In this document: positions 9,114 through 19,185 of the stretch, piece by piece
Position numbering within the stretch: the stretch's first letter is position 1
Layout of the letters: each line of letters opens with the position of its first letter
From: Marinifilum sp965230805
GTDB lineage: Bacteria > Bacteroidota > Bacteroidia > Bacteroidales > Marinifilaceae
Assembly: GCF_965230805.1 (NCBI RefSeq)
Contig: NZ_OZ246019.1
Location: 1 to 64,000, forward strand
Direction: 5' to 3'
DNA: 64,000 bases
Program-made: the position numbers and the translations under genes
Notes under the pieces: generated by a model
Seen by the model: only the letters and a program-made list of their open reading frames with translations
The model's database searches: none
Told to the model about the DNA's origin: nothing

Positions 9114-11156
9114 ATGAGGAAACTTTTTATTCTTTGTGCTGCATTTTTGACTTTAGTATCTATTACTAATCAAGCTATTGCAGAAATGGAGGCAGAAACA
9201 TCCAATATTACTGCCGAAACAATTAAATCTACCATTAGCGAGCTAAGTATAAACTGCTTGGGCAAAAATTTGCTTGAAAAAGGTGTGAAGCATGCCGCAA
9301 GCCTTTGGCGCGTAAGCGATGGAACAGAAGCAGATTTTAAAGACTTCTGTAAGAAAAGCTATATCGCCGACAAGGCTGAAAAAGAAATGGTGTTTCAGAA
9401 GATTTCGAGAAATCTTGAGATTATTACCGGGCATTTTAACAAAATTACTCTTGATTTATTAGCACCTGTTCATTTGAATACTTTCGAACAGCATCCTATC
9501 GACAATGCTTTTGGTGCTTACAGTGTTGGTTCGCACTGGATGAGCGATTTCTACAGCAACAAAATCGCTTTTACCATTGCCTTGAACTTCCCTTCGTATA
9601 GCCTGGCTGAAAAAGAAGCAAATGCTAATAACTGGACTCGTCGGGAATGGGCTTACGCTCGTTTGGGTGACTACTTTACTGCCAGAGTTCCTGCTAAATT
9701 GTTGCAAGCTGCCAGTGCGGCTTCTGCTGGCTCGGATGTATACGTTGCAGACTATAACATTTACGTTGGACATCTTACCGATAAGAAAGGAAAGCGTTTC
9801 TTCCCTGAAGATAAAGTATTGCTTTCGCACTGGAACTTGCGTGATGAAATTAAAGCCAACTATGCCAACAAAAAGGATGGTTTAGACAAGCAGAAGATCA
9901 TTTACCAGGTGATGAAAAGAATCATCTCTCAGGAAATCCCTGAAAAGGTAATCAACTCGGGTGATTTTGAATGGGATCCTTATACAAACGCAGTTTACAA
10001 GGATGGCAAAACTATTGACGCAAATCCTGAACCAAACGAAAGGTATCAGCAAATCCTGAATAACTTCCGTGCCAACAAAGCAATCGATCCTTATTATCCA
10101 GATCAGAATACATTTATTAAAAGGCAGTATGATGGTGCTAAAGAAATATCTGCGGAAGCAACAGAAAAGATTTTCTCTGCCTTTTTAAGTTCTGATGAAA
10201 CCAAAAAAGTGGCTAAACTGATTCAAAAGAGATTGGGGCGTAAACTACAGCCATTTGATATTTGGTATGATGGTTTTAAGGCTCGTAGCGGTATGGACGA
10301 ATCGAAGCTGGATGCGCAAACCAGAGATTTGTATCCCAATGCTGCTGCCTTGGAATCTGATTTGGCTAAGCTATTGGTGAAGTTGGGTTACGACAAGGAA
10401 AGAGCTCAGTGGTTGGCAGACAAAATTGCCGTGGATCCTGCAAGAGGTTCGGGTCACGCTTGGGGTGGAGCTGCCAAGGGGCAAAAAGCTCACTTGCGTA
10501 CCAGAATTGGTGCCAAAGGTATGGATTACAAGGGATACAATATTGCGATTCACGAATTTGGACACAATGTTGAACAAACCATTTCGCTTTACGAGGTTGA
10601 TAACTTTGTAATGAATGGCGTTCCAAACACCTCATTTACCGAAGCATTGGCATTTATTTTTCAAAAACGGGATATGCTATTGCTGGGTGTTAATGATGAC
10701 TCGCCACAAAAAGATGCTTTGAAAAAGTTGGATTTGTTCTGGAGTGCATACGAAATTATGGGCGTTTCTTTGGTTGATATCCGCATGTGGAAATGGCTGT
10801 ATGCAAACCCTGACGCTACAGCTGCTAACTTGCGTGATGCAACTGTTGAGATTGCGAAAGCAGTTTGGAACGAGTACTACGCTCCTGTGTATGGCATGAA
10901 AGATCAAGCAATTTTGGCGGTGTACTCACATATGTTGAGTAATCCATTATACCTATCAAACTATGCTTTTGGTAATATAATTGAGTTTCAGTTGGAACAA
11001 CAGTTAAAAGGAAGAAGTTTCCCTACTGAGGTGGATCGTATTTTTAAACAAGGTCGCTTAACTCCCAATCAATGGATGGTTGAAGCAACTGGGAATGATT
11101 TATCGGCTGAACCACTTTTAAAAGCTGCTAAAGAGGCTTTGGAAGAGTTGAGATAG
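9114..11156 (+). CDS. Secreted zinc metallopeptidase, M3-like gluzincin
   Basis: 680 aa from the preferred start at 9114, which gives a clean signal peptide (MRKLFILCAAFLTLVS...AIAE); an in-frame Met at 9063 would bury it. The zinc motif is HEFGH near residue 483, and a Glu in SFTEALAF lies 30 residues after the first His, the same spacing as the third zinc ligand in M3 oligopeptidases. The rest is helical and does not show other domains I recognise. Probably a periplasmic or outer-membrane oligopeptidase; M3 membership is inferred from motif spacing only. Confidence 0.7.
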   Translation: MRKLFILCAAFLTLVSITNQAIAEMEAETSNITAETIKSTISELSINCLGKNLLEKGVKHAASLWRVSDGTEADFKDFCKKSYIADKAEKEMVFQKISRNLEIITGHFNKITLDLLAPVHLNTFEQHPIDNAFGAYSVGSHWMSDFYSNKIAFTIALNFPSYSLAEKEANANNWTRREWAYARLGDYFTARVPAKLLQAASAASAGSDVYVADYNIYVGHLTDKKGKRFFPEDKVLLSHWNLRDEIKANYANKKDGLDKQKIIYQVMKRIISQEIPEKVINSGDFEWDPYTNAVYKDGKTIDANPEPNERYQQILNNFRANKAIDPYYPDQNTFIKRQYDGAKEISAEATEKIFSAFLSSDETKKVAKLIQKRLGRKLQPFDIWYDGFKARSGMDESKLDAQTRDLYPNAAALESDLAKLLVKLGYDKERAQWLADKIAVDPARGSGHAWGGAAKGQKAHLRTRIGAKGMDYKGYNIAIHEFGHNVEQTISLYEVDNFVMNGVPNTSFTEALAFIFQKRDMLLLGVNDDSPQKDALKKLDLFWSAYEIMGVSLVDIRMWKWLYANPDATAANLRDATVEIAKAVWNEYYAPVYGMKDQAILAVYSHMLSNPLYLSNYAFGNIIEFQLEQQLKGRSFPTEVDRIFKQGRLTPNQWMVEATGNDLSAEPLLKAAKEALEELR

Positions 11157-11205
11157 TATTTGCTGTTAGCTATTGGCTCTTAGCAATTAGTTAAATAAAA
11201 ATAGG

Positions 11206-11235
11206 AAAGACTGTCTCGTGAGAGATGGTCTTTTT
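11206..11235 (+). terminator. Terminator after the M3-like peptidase
   Basis: Stem AAGACTGTCTC paired with GAGATGGTCTT (two G-U wobbles), short loop, followed by a run of five T. It starts about 50 bp after the stop codon. Confidence 0.75.
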
Positions 11236-11415
11236 GTTGCTCTTCTTCTGGGGTAGAACTATTTAATTGATAATTAAACCACCTAGATCTCAGAAATTCT
11301 AAATAGTGGTGCGCAACTCTATTACCTTCCATATTAAAAACAAACCCACACAACAGAACCCGTTCGGCAGCGCAGGGTTTTGATTGTTAAATCTGAATTT
11401 AATTTCATCTAAATA

Positions 11416-12102
11416 TTAGATTAACAATTTGTATCCAATCCCCCGAATATTCACAATTTGAATATTTGAATCATCCCTTAAATATTTCCTTAATCGGGTA
11501 ATAAAAACATCCATGCTGCGGGCATTAAAGAAAGAATCATCGCCCCAAAGTTGATCTAAAACCAGTTTACGCTCCAGCACTTGATTTCTTTTCTCAAATA
11601 GCATGAGCAGAACCTGTGCTTCCCTATACGTAAGGGTCTTTATTTTACCATTTAGTTCAAGTGTTTGCTTCTGGATATTGAACTTGTAATTTCCAACAAA
11701 ACATTCTTCTAACTGACTTTCTTCTGAATAAAGCAATCTCCCTATCAAAGATTTTACACGTACAATTAATTCCTCCATGCTAAAAGGTTTCTTCAGGTAA
11801 TCATTACCACCCAACTCAAAACCTTCCACCACATCTTCGGTTTGTGATCGTGCCGTTAGAAAAATGATTGGCGTATTACGGTTTACCTTACGATATTCCC
11901 TGGCAAGACTAAATCCATCCATTTTTGGCAACATCACATCCAGCACCAGTATATCATACTTGTTGGTCAAGGTAGCCTGTAAAGCACTCTCTCCATCGGT
12001 ATGGTAATCTATCTCAAAACCACGACTTCTCAAGCTATCGCTCACCACCATGCCCAATGCTTCTTCATCTTCTACAAAAAGTATTTTTATTGCTTTTTTC
12101 AT
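11416..12102 (-). CDS. OmpR-family response regulator
   Basis: 228 aa. Receiver domain at residues 1-120 with acidic pair ED at 11-12, phospho-acceptor D55 in LVLDVMLP, T in FLTAR and K in LKKPF. A winged-helix DNA-binding domain occupies about 135-228 (LTYREAQVLLMLF, ending in NIRGIGYKL). Its start codon overlaps the kinase stop codon (TAATG), so the two are translationally coupled. Direct GTTAA repeats upstream of the kinase gene are a candidate binding site. Confidence 0.95.
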   Translation of the reverse strand: MKKAIKILFVEDEEALGMVVSDSLRSRGFEIDYHTDGESALQATLTNKYDILVLDVMLPKMDGFSLAREYRKVNRNTPIIFLTARSQTEDVVEGFELGGNDYLKKPFSMEELIVRVKSLIGRLLYSEESQLEECFVGNYKFNIQKQTLELNGKIKTLTYREAQVLLMLFEKRNQVLERKLVLDQLWGDDSFFNARSMDVFITRLRKYLRDDSNIQIVNIRGIGYKLLI

Positions 12103-13580
12103 TAATAAACAGGTAAATTAATTATAAATGTACTTCCTTTTCCCGGCTCACTATTCAAACCAATTCTGCCACCATGTTTTTCAACAATATTCCTCACATA
12201 GTACAATCCAAGTCCAAATCCTTTCACATCATGAACATCACCTGTAGGTACACGATAGAATTGGTCAAATACTTTTGCTTGATGTTTCTTCGAAATCCCA
12301 ATGCCATTATCGCTTACGCTGATTTTAATAAAATCAGCATAGCGATCACAGGCAATTCGAATCATCACCGGATCGCCAGAATATTTAATACTATTCTCTA
12401 TCAGGTTCTGCATTACGTTCACGATATGGAAACGATCTGCACAAACTTTTTCAGCTTCCTCATCAATCTTCATATCAAAGGAAACTTGCTTATCGCATTG
12501 CTTTATGCTCTGACTATTGATGATATTATCACAAACCTCGCGGATATTCAACTCCTCAGGGCTTATCTTCAGTGGTTCTCTTTCCTCACGTGCCATGTTC
12601 AGCACTTTCTCTACCAAACCGGATAATCTTCCCAATTCCTTTTGAGATACGTCCAAATATTTATTGGTTCTCGCTATGTCATCTAATACGCCAAAGTTCT
12701 GCATAGACTCCACAATAGCCGAAACGGTAGCAATTGGTGTTTTCAACTCATGGGTCATGTTATTAATAAAATCATTCTTAATGGCAGACAGTTTCTTCTG
12801 ATCGAAAATGGTTTTTAGCATGTAAAAAAAACTACTGACAACCAATACCAATAAGCCCAATGTAGCTAGTAAACTTCCTTTTATTACTGGTTGACCAAAA
12901 AAACTCTTTGCATTGTCCTTGGTTATTAACCTTATCTCCTTATCACCAAGAATTGTTGCAGGCATTTTAAATTTCATATCATTTGTCTCGTCGAAAAATT
13001 CTACTCGCAACTTTTGAATAGCCGAATTTGAAATTCTATCGTAAATTTCCAAATAATAATCAACTGTTATACCCCTTTGTGCAAATTCATCTTGCAATAA
13101 CGAATCAATCATAAACAAATCAATAGTTTTCTGATTTTGTTTTTGATTAGCCAGTAAAGTACCTACTAATTCTTTTAATCTAAATTCAATTTTATCAGGA
13201 ACTGAATTCATGATCAAACCAGAATCCATAATAAGCATCGAATCAGAAAAACTTGTAAAACTCACTGAAATTTCGGATGGATTAAGAACTTTTTCATCAT
13301 TAAAGACCTTAAATATAGAATCCAATTTAGGATTAGACAAAGTATCTTTTACTACAGCAAATGAATTAATATTGTTAGTAGAAAAAATTGTTTTTGCATC
13401 ATCAACATAACGAATTCTCATCTCTTTTTTTACACTGCTTTCCAAGCTCAATTTAATTTCTTTGGAAATCTGTTGTTTATTGATTTTGTAAAATTTATTT
13501 ATCCAAAATCCTTGAATAATAAGCAATACCACAAGAGAAGTAGTAATTAGTAGAAATATAATTCGAATTCGATTCTTCAT
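12102..13580 (-). CDS. Sensor histidine kinase, membrane-bound
   Basis: 492 aa. Transmembrane helices at about 7-27 and 234-256 enclose a periplasmic sensor region of about 200 residues without a recognised domain. The HisKA domain contains H277 (NMTHELKTPIA), followed by HATPase boxes N (NLIENSIKY), G1 (DNGIGIS) and G2 (GFGLGLYYV). It phosphorylates the response regulator encoded immediately downstream. The layout resembles RprX/RprY-type and CpxA/CpxR-type envelope-stress systems; the signal is unknown. Confidence 0.94.
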   Translation of the reverse strand: MKNRIRIIFLLITTSLVVLLIIQGFWINKFYKINKQQISKEIKLSLESSVKKEMRIRYVDDAKTIFSTNNINSFAVVKDTLSNPKLDSIFKVFNDEKVLNPSEISVSFTSFSDSMLIMDSGLIMNSVPDKIEFRLKELVGTLLANQKQNQKTIDLFMIDSLLQDEFAQRGITVDYYLEIYDRISNSAIQKLRVEFFDETNDMKFKMPATILGDKEIRLITKDNAKSFFGQPVIKGSLLATLGLLVLVVSSFFYMLKTIFDQKKLSAIKNDFINNMTHELKTPIATVSAIVESMQNFGVLDDIARTNKYLDVSQKELGRLSGLVEKVLNMAREEREPLKISPEELNIREVCDNIINSQSIKQCDKQVSFDMKIDEEAEKVCADRFHIVNVMQNLIENSIKYSGDPVMIRIACDRYADFIKISVSDNGIGISKKHQAKVFDQFYRVPTGDVHDVKGFGLGLYYVRNIVEKHGGRIGLNSEPGKGSTFIINLPVY

Positions 13581-13650
13581 CTGTTCATGATTTTTTTGTA
13601 AAGGCTAAAGTACAACTAATCTGTCTCCTCTTCCAAGCCTTTTACTCACC

Positions 13651-13690
13651 GTTAACACTCGTTAACACTACATAACAGAGCATTAACCCA
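13651..13690 (+). promoter_or_regulatory. Tandem 10-bp repeats, candidate response-regulator operator
   Basis: Four 10-bp units in phase: GTTAACACTC, GTTAACACTA, CATAACAGAG and CATTAACCCA. GTTAA-N5-GTTAA direct repeats with helical spacing are typical of OmpR-family sites; the E. coli CpxR box is GTAAA-N5-GTAAA. It lies between the divergent kinase operon (71 bp upstream of its start) and the secreted-protein gene at 13770. A related pair occurs upstream of the Spy-like gene near 54800. Confidence 0.55.
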
Positions 13691-13709
13691 AATTCTCTTC
13701 TTCATCCAA

Positions 13710-13717
13710 TACATTTG
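13710..13717 (+). promoter_or_regulatory. Candidate -7 element for the gene at 13770
   Basis: TACATTTG, a perfect TAnnTTTG match, 52 bp before the start codon and 20 bp downstream of the last 10-bp repeat unit. This places the repeats where an activator would bind. Confidence 0.5.
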
Positions 13718-13769
13718 TTGATGTGAGAATTAAAATTATTCAATTAACACATAATAAAGAATTAATATC

Positions 13770-14459
13770 ATGAAAAAAGTAGTATTTACAACATTGGCAA
13801 TTTTATTTGCAACGGGACTAATTTTTGCTCAAAAACAAGGCACTATTATTTATGAACATATTATCAATATTCACAAAAGTCTTAGTGCTGAACAGCAGGC
13901 ATTAAAAGCCATGATACCTGAAACGTCAACACAAAAGTTTCAGTTCATCTACAACGAAAAGTATGGATGCTTTAAGAATATTCCAGCTGAAATGCCAAAG
14001 GGTATGTCGATTCTAATGGGTAGTGGCAGTAGCAAAATATGGTTCAATTTTGAAAAGGACGTTTTCAGAAAATACATTGCCCTTGATGATGAGCTTTTTC
14101 ATATAGAGACTCCAATGAAACTGGCCGAAACAAAACCAACCGGCAAGAGTAAAACCATTCTGAATTACACTTGCAAGGAACACAAAAGTAATGATGGTGC
14201 TTTTAGCTTTTGGGTGACCAAAGATCTTCCTAAAAACATTACACCTATGCCTTCGCTTTTCTTCGAAGGAGCTGTACTAGCTGTCGATAACGACAAAATG
14301 AGCTTCAAAGCTGTTTCCTTCTCGAAAGACATAGACAACAAAGAGCTTATCCCAGTTAAATCGCAGAAAATCACACATGAACAATTCCAGGATCTTCGGG
14401 AAGAGAAAATGAGTGAAATGAAGACTATGGGAGGCAAAGTGATGAAAATGGGAAATTAA
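13770..14459 (+). CDS. Secreted protein, GLPGLI/DUF4412-like
   Basis: 229 aa with a signal peptide (MKKVVFTTLAILFATGLIFAQ). The body begins GTIIYEHIINIH, typical of the Bacteroidota secreted GLPGLI/DUF4412-type proteins, and contains the phrase SKTILNYTCKEHKS, which resembles their conserved K-I-x-x-Y-x-C-K/Q segment. Function is unknown for the family. It is transcribed away from the two-component system, with tandem repeats between them, so it may be a regulon member. Specific family membership is moderate. Confidence 0.6.
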   Translation: MKKVVFTTLAILFATGLIFAQKQGTIIYEHIINIHKSLSAEQQALKAMIPETSTQKFQFIYNEKYGCFKNIPAEMPKGMSILMGSGSSKIWFNFEKDVFRKYIALDDELFHIETPMKLAETKPTGKSKTILNYTCKEHKSNDGAFSFWVTKDLPKNITPMPSLFFEGAVLAVDNDKMSFKAVSFSKDIDNKELIPVKSQKITHEQFQDLREEKMSEMKTMGGKVMKMGN

Positions 14460-14602
14460 AGCAGCTTACAGGAACCAGTTGCCAACATATGCAACTTGTA
14501 TCCATTTTAGCTGCTTGTCAGCTGAAAGTTTGTACTCACTAGAATCTGTCACACATTATAATTACTGACTAGTCAAATATTACAAATCTTAAATTTGAAC
14601 AA

Positions 14603-15467
14603 ATGCAACTTACAATCAACAATATATCGAAGACTTACCCTAATGGAGTTAAGGCATTGAACAATTTAAACCTTACAATTGGAAGTGGAATGTTTGGTCT
14701 GCTTGGTCCTAACGGGGCAGGTAAATCTACTCTTATGCGTACCATTGCAACGCTTCAGGATCCTAATGAAGGAATCATCACCTTTAATGGCTTAGATGTG
14801 CTAAAAGAAAAGGAAGCGGTGAAGAAAGTATTGGGATATCTTCCTCAGGAATTTGGTGTTTATCCGCACATTAGTGCTCAGGAATTATTGAACCATTTTG
14901 CCATTTTAAAAGGCATTCTTTCAAAGTCGGAACGCAAAGAAATGGTGCAATTTCTTTTAAATCAGGTAAATCTTTATAAGGATCGTAAAAAGAGTGTTCA
15001 CACCTTTAGTGGCGGAATGAAACAACGTTTTGGGATTTCATTGGCTCTGCTTGGTAAGCCTGAACTAATTATTGTTGATGAACCTACTGCTGGTTTGGAT
15101 CCCGCAGAGCGAAATCGTTTCAACAACCTATTGAGCGAAATCAGCGAAGACAAGGTCGTGATCCTTTCTACCCACATTGTTGATGATGTGAAAGACCTTG
15201 TGCAACGACATGGCCATTATCAACCATGGAAAGGTATTAGTCAATGGTCGCCCTTCTGATCTGATCACGGAACTAAATGGCAAGATTTGGGAAAAACGAA
15301 TCACCAAGCACGAGATAGAAGAGTACCAGGCAAGCTATCAGCTAATCACTTCTCACCTGAACGAGGGCAAACCTCTTATCCATATCATGCAGGAAAAAAA
15401 TCCAGACAATGGATTCAAGAATGTGACTCCTGATTTGGAAGACGTGTACTTCTCAGTGATAAAGTAA
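14603..15467 (+). pseudogene. ABC transporter ATP-binding protein, 1-bp frameshift
   Basis: Walker A (GLLGPNGAGKST), signature TFSGGMKQRFG, Walker B (LIIVDEPTAGLDP) and the H-loop (LSTHIVDDV) are in the first frame, which then runs into a false ending at 15259. The expected continuation (CNDMAIINHGKVLVNG) is in the next frame from 15201, so one extra base near 15200 (CTT-G-TGC) breaks the gene. Without it the product would be about 287 aa, the normal size. The break lies after all ATP-binding motifs, so a truncated ATPase could still fold. Partner of the fused permease downstream. True mutation or sequencing error cannot be separated here. Confidence 0.85.
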
Positions 15468-15518
15468 GCTACTGAACGCTGATGACTGATAGCTTAGTTC
15501 TAATTTAAAATTCAAAAA

Positions 15519-18500
15519 ATGTTCTACGAAATATTCAGATTCGAAATCAAACGAGGCCTGCAACGGCCAGCCATATACATCTATTGGTGTATCCTGTTTC
15601 TGATAGCTTTTGCAATCATTAATGCTGCAGGTGGTGCTCTTAAAAGCATCAACATACAAATTGCCGGAGACAATGTTGGCATCAATTCGCCATTTGTCTT
15701 TGATATGATTATGAGAACCTTCTCCTACCTTGGCATATTCCTGGTGGCTGCCATTAATGCTAATGTTGTTCTGAAAGACTATCAGCACAACACAATGGAA
15801 TTAATGTACAGTACCCCACTAAAAAAGTTTAATTACCTGTTTGGTAGATTTTGTGCTGCCTACCTTTTAAGCGTTTTGGCTTTTAGCGGTATTGGTCTTG
15901 GCTTTTACATTGGTACACTTATGCCATATTTAAACCAAGGGAGCTTTGGACCTAATGAATGGTCAACCTATATCTATCCATACCTATCCAGAATATTACC
16001 AAATGTATTTTTTGTGAGCGCGATCTTCTTCTCATTAAGCATTTTGCTAAGAAGTGTTGTGATCAATTGGATTTCCATACTTGCACTCTATATTTTGTAT
16101 GGCATATCTATGAACCTGCTAAAAGATTTGGAAAGTCAGACACTTGCAGCATTATTGGATCCATTTGGAATTGCCTCATCTTTGGTAGTAACCACGAATA
16201 TTTCCGCTGCTGATATGAATAAAACGGGAGCTAAATTGGTCGATGTCTTCCTGTACAACAGATTGCTATGGGTTGGTTCCGGAGTACTCTTAATGATATT
16301 CACTTATTTCCGATTCAGATTTAATTACAAGCTTCGCCAAATAAAATTGAGTAAAAAGAACAATAAGCAAATTACTGATGTTTCTTCAGAAGAGTTGACA
16401 AACAGAGAAATAAAAGAGAGTCCATCGGTATCACTGGTGCCTAACAACTGGGAAAGTCTGCTGCATCTGATCCGTTTCGAAACATCAAAACTATTTGGGA
16501 ATGCCTACTTCTGGCTGATCTCATTCATCATGATCGTCTTCCTATTTGTAGCATCAAAAGGAATTGGCAAGATGTACGATACCAACACTTACCCTGTTAC
16601 TTACCAAGTGCTTGGCACCTTAGGCGGTAGTATAAATCTGTTTATTTTCATCATTGTTTTGCTCTTTTCAGGTGAAATGATGTGGCGCGACCGCGACAAA
16701 AAGGTTCATGAAATCGTCTATACCTATCCTATTCCATGCTGGGTAAGTTTTGCCAGCAAATTTGTAGCATTAACTGCCGCTATCGCATTTCTCAAGCTGA
16801 TCATGATATTGTGCGGTGTGATTGTTCAAACTATGGCTGGATATTACAAATATGAGTTAGGTTTGTATTTCGCCTCTGAGTTTGCGATCAACTTCGTTAA
16901 TACCTTACTGCTAATGATACTTGCCTTCCTGATTCACATTGTGGTCAACAACAAGTATATGGGCTATGTTTTTATTGCACTTTATTGGGTTGTAAATAAA
17001 TACTTTATTGCTAGTATATTAAAGCATCCACTTTTGATTTATGGTACAGGTCCGGGAGTTTCTTATTCCGATATGAATGGATTCGGCTTTGGTCTTTTCC
17101 CTTACTGGATCTTTAAATTTTACTGGCTGCTGATTGCTGCGGTATTGCTTATTCTTGGAAATCAGCTACTGGTGAACCAAACTGAAAGTCATTGGCGCAC
17201 CCGATTAGAACTCTTAAAGCAAAGAGTAATGGGATATCCTGCCAAAGGAATGATTATACTAGCTGTTGTCGCATTACTGATTGGTTCTTACATTTTCTAC
17301 AATACCAACATCAAAGTGGAATTCAAAACTCCTTATGAACGTGAACTGGAAGCTGTACGCTATGAGAATGACTTTAAGAAATATGAAAAGATCGATCAAC
17401 CAAAGATTACCGATGTGTATCTGAATGCTGACCTATATCCTGAAAACGGTGATTTTATGGCCGAAGGTATCTACACCATACAAAACCAGACTTCTTCGCC
17501 AATGGATATTATCTACATCAATTCTAATAAGTTTATTAAAAGTTTGAAGTTAGACCGAAAAGCAGAATTGATTACCAAAGATGATAACTTCAATGTAGAA
17601 ATCTACAAGTTAAATGAACCCCTTCAGGCAAATGAAAAACTGAAACTAAGCTTCCAGTTTGAAGGTTACAATGATGGGTTCACACTTAAGGGAGCCAATA
17701 ACATCTGTCGTAAGAATGGTACATTCCTTTACAATTCACTGTTCCCATCCATTGGCTATAAGGCTGGTGGAGAGATATCTGATAAGCGAACTCGTGCGAA
17801 ACATGATTTACCCAAACGTGAAATTGTAAAGAGCATTGATGATCCGAAAGGTATTAACCGACACTTTATTAGTGATGACTCTCACTTTATCAATTTTGAA
17901 GCCATTGTAAGTACTTCTGACGATCAGACTGCACTAACCCCTGGCAAACTTGTGAAATCGTGGAAAGAAAGCGACAGAAACTATTTCCACTACAAGTCAG
18001 AGCATCCAATGATTCATTACTATGCAATTCTTTCGGGAAGATATCAGGTGAAAACCGATAAGTGGAAAGATGAAAATGGCAAAACGGTTGATTTGAGCAT
18101 CTATTATCACAAAGGGCACGAGTACAATCTGGACAACATGATGAATGGCGTAAAAGTATCACTAAATACCTATACAAAGTACTATTCGCCTTACCAGTTC
18201 GATCAGCTTCGTATTGTCGAGTTTCCGCGATATTCAAGTTACGCCCAGTCATTCCCAAATATGATTCCGTTTTCTGAAGGCATTGGTTTCATCGCCGACC
18301 TGCGAGATCTGAACAAGGAAGGTGTTAGCGATGATAAAAAGATTATGGATTACCCCTTCTTTGTAACAGCGCACGAAATGGCACATCAATGGTGGGCACA
18401 CCAGGTAGCTGCAGCTGATGTGGAAGGATCTCAAATGCTGATGGAATCCATCACTCAATACAGTGCTCTGCAATGTATGGAAACCTACTTCGACCAGAAA

Positions 18501-19151
18501 CGCATGAATAAATTCTTTAAGAATGAGATGTTCAAGTATGTGAGCTCAAGAAAAAATGAATCTCGTGGTGAACGTCCATTGGCAAAGGTAGCTCCATATC
18601 AACAGAGTACCTTCTACCAGAAAGGAGCTTTGGCAATGAACGCTTTGGGTAACTATTTGGGCAAGGATAAATTCATGAATATTTTAAGTGGATTCCTTAA
18701 AGAATACGCTTTCAAAGGAGCTCCGTATCCAACCACCACTGATCTGATTGAAAGAATTAAATCGGAAACACCAGATAGCCTGCAATACTTTGTGGAAGAT
18801 GTTCTGGAGAAAATCACCATGTACAAAACTAAGGTTGATTCGGTAACTTATACCCGTAACAAGGATTTTACTTACACGGTTGATGCAGTGATTGATGTGA
18901 AGAAATACTATTTGGATGCCAAAGGCGATGAGACAGAAACCCCATGCAATGATTACATTGAAATAGCAGCTTTCAACTCAAAAAAGAAGGAGCTATATAA
19001 TGAAAAGATGAAATTACAATCAGGAAAAAACAAGCTGCAGTTTACGGTAAAGCGCAAGCCGAGTACCTTAATGGTTGATCCGGGCTATATGCTTGTAACC
19101 AAAGATTGGATGCGTATGCCTACAGAGATTATCAAGAAAAAGAAAGTTTAA
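15519..19151 (+). CDS. ABC transporter permease fused to M1 aminopeptidase
   Basis: 1210 aa. Residues about 1-570 hold two sets of roughly six membrane helices (ABC-2 type permease) and a further helix near 577. From about 590 the chain is an extracytoplasmic M1 domain with the zinc motif HEMAHQWWAH near residue 951 and a distal conserved Glu expected in the ESITQY segment. The exopeptidase GxMEN motif is not obvious. Permease-M1 fusions next to an ABC ATPase are common in Bacteroidota; their substrate is unknown. The gene begins about 50 bp after the frameshifted ATPase. Confidence 0.88.
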   Translation: MFYEIFRFEIKRGLQRPAIYIYWCILFLIAFAIINAAGGALKSINIQIAGDNVGINSPFVFDMIMRTFSYLGIFLVAAINANVVLKDYQHNTMELMYSTPLKKFNYLFGRFCAAYLLSVLAFSGIGLGFYIGTLMPYLNQGSFGPNEWSTYIYPYLSRILPNVFFVSAIFFSLSILLRSVVINWISILALYILYGISMNLLKDLESQTLAALLDPFGIASSLVVTTNISAADMNKTGAKLVDVFLYNRLLWVGSGVLLMIFTYFRFRFNYKLRQIKLSKKNNKQITDVSSEELTNREIKESPSVSLVPNNWESLLHLIRFETSKLFGNAYFWLISFIMIVFLFVASKGIGKMYDTNTYPVTYQVLGTLGGSINLFIFIIVLLFSGEMMWRDRDKKVHEIVYTYPIPCWVSFASKFVALTAAIAFLKLIMILCGVIVQTMAGYYKYELGLYFASEFAINFVNTLLLMILAFLIHIVVNNKYMGYVFIALYWVVNKYFIASILKHPLLIYGTGPGVSYSDMNGFGFGLFPYWIFKFYWLLIAAVLLILGNQLLVNQTESHWRTRLELLKQRVMGYPAKGMIILAVVALLIGSYIFYNTNIKVEFKTPYERELEAVRYENDFKKYEKIDQPKITDVYLNADLYPENGDFMAEGIYTIQNQTSSPMDIIYINSNKFIKSLKLDRKAELITKDDNFNVEIYKLNEPLQANEKLKLSFQFEGYNDGFTLKGANNICRKNGTFLYNSLFPSIGYKAGGEISDKRTRAKHDLPKREIVKSIDDPKGINRHFISDDSHFINFEAIVSTSDDQTALTPGKLVKSWKESDRNYFHYKSEHPMIHYYAILSGRYQVKTDKWKDENGKTVDLSIYYHKGHEYNLDNMMNGVKVSLNTYTKYYSPYQFDQLRIVEFPRYSSYAQSFPNMIPFSEGIGFIADLRDLNKEGVSDDKKIMDYPFFVTAHEMAHQWWAHQVAAADVEGSQMLMESITQYSALQCMETYFDQKRMNKFFKNEMFKYVSSRKNESRGERPLAKVAPYQQSTFYQKGALAMNALGNYLGKDKFMNILSGFLKEYAFKGAPYPTTTDLIERIKSETPDSLQYFVEDVLEKITMYKTKVDSVTYTRNKDFTYTVDAVIDVKKYYLDAKGDETETPCNDYIEIAAFNSKKKELYNEKMKLQSGKNKLQFTVKRKPSTLMVDPGYMLVTKDWMRMPTEIIKKKKV

Positions 19152-19160
19152 TAATCAAGC

Positions 19161-19185
19161 CCGTCAGTGGTTTTATCCCTGACGG
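19161..19185 (+). terminator. Hairpin after the permease/M1 gene, possible terminator
   Basis: Perfect 7-bp stem (CCGTCAG with CTGACGG) and 11-nt loop, 10 bp after the stop codon. No T-tract follows immediately, so intrinsic termination is uncertain. Confidence 0.4.
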
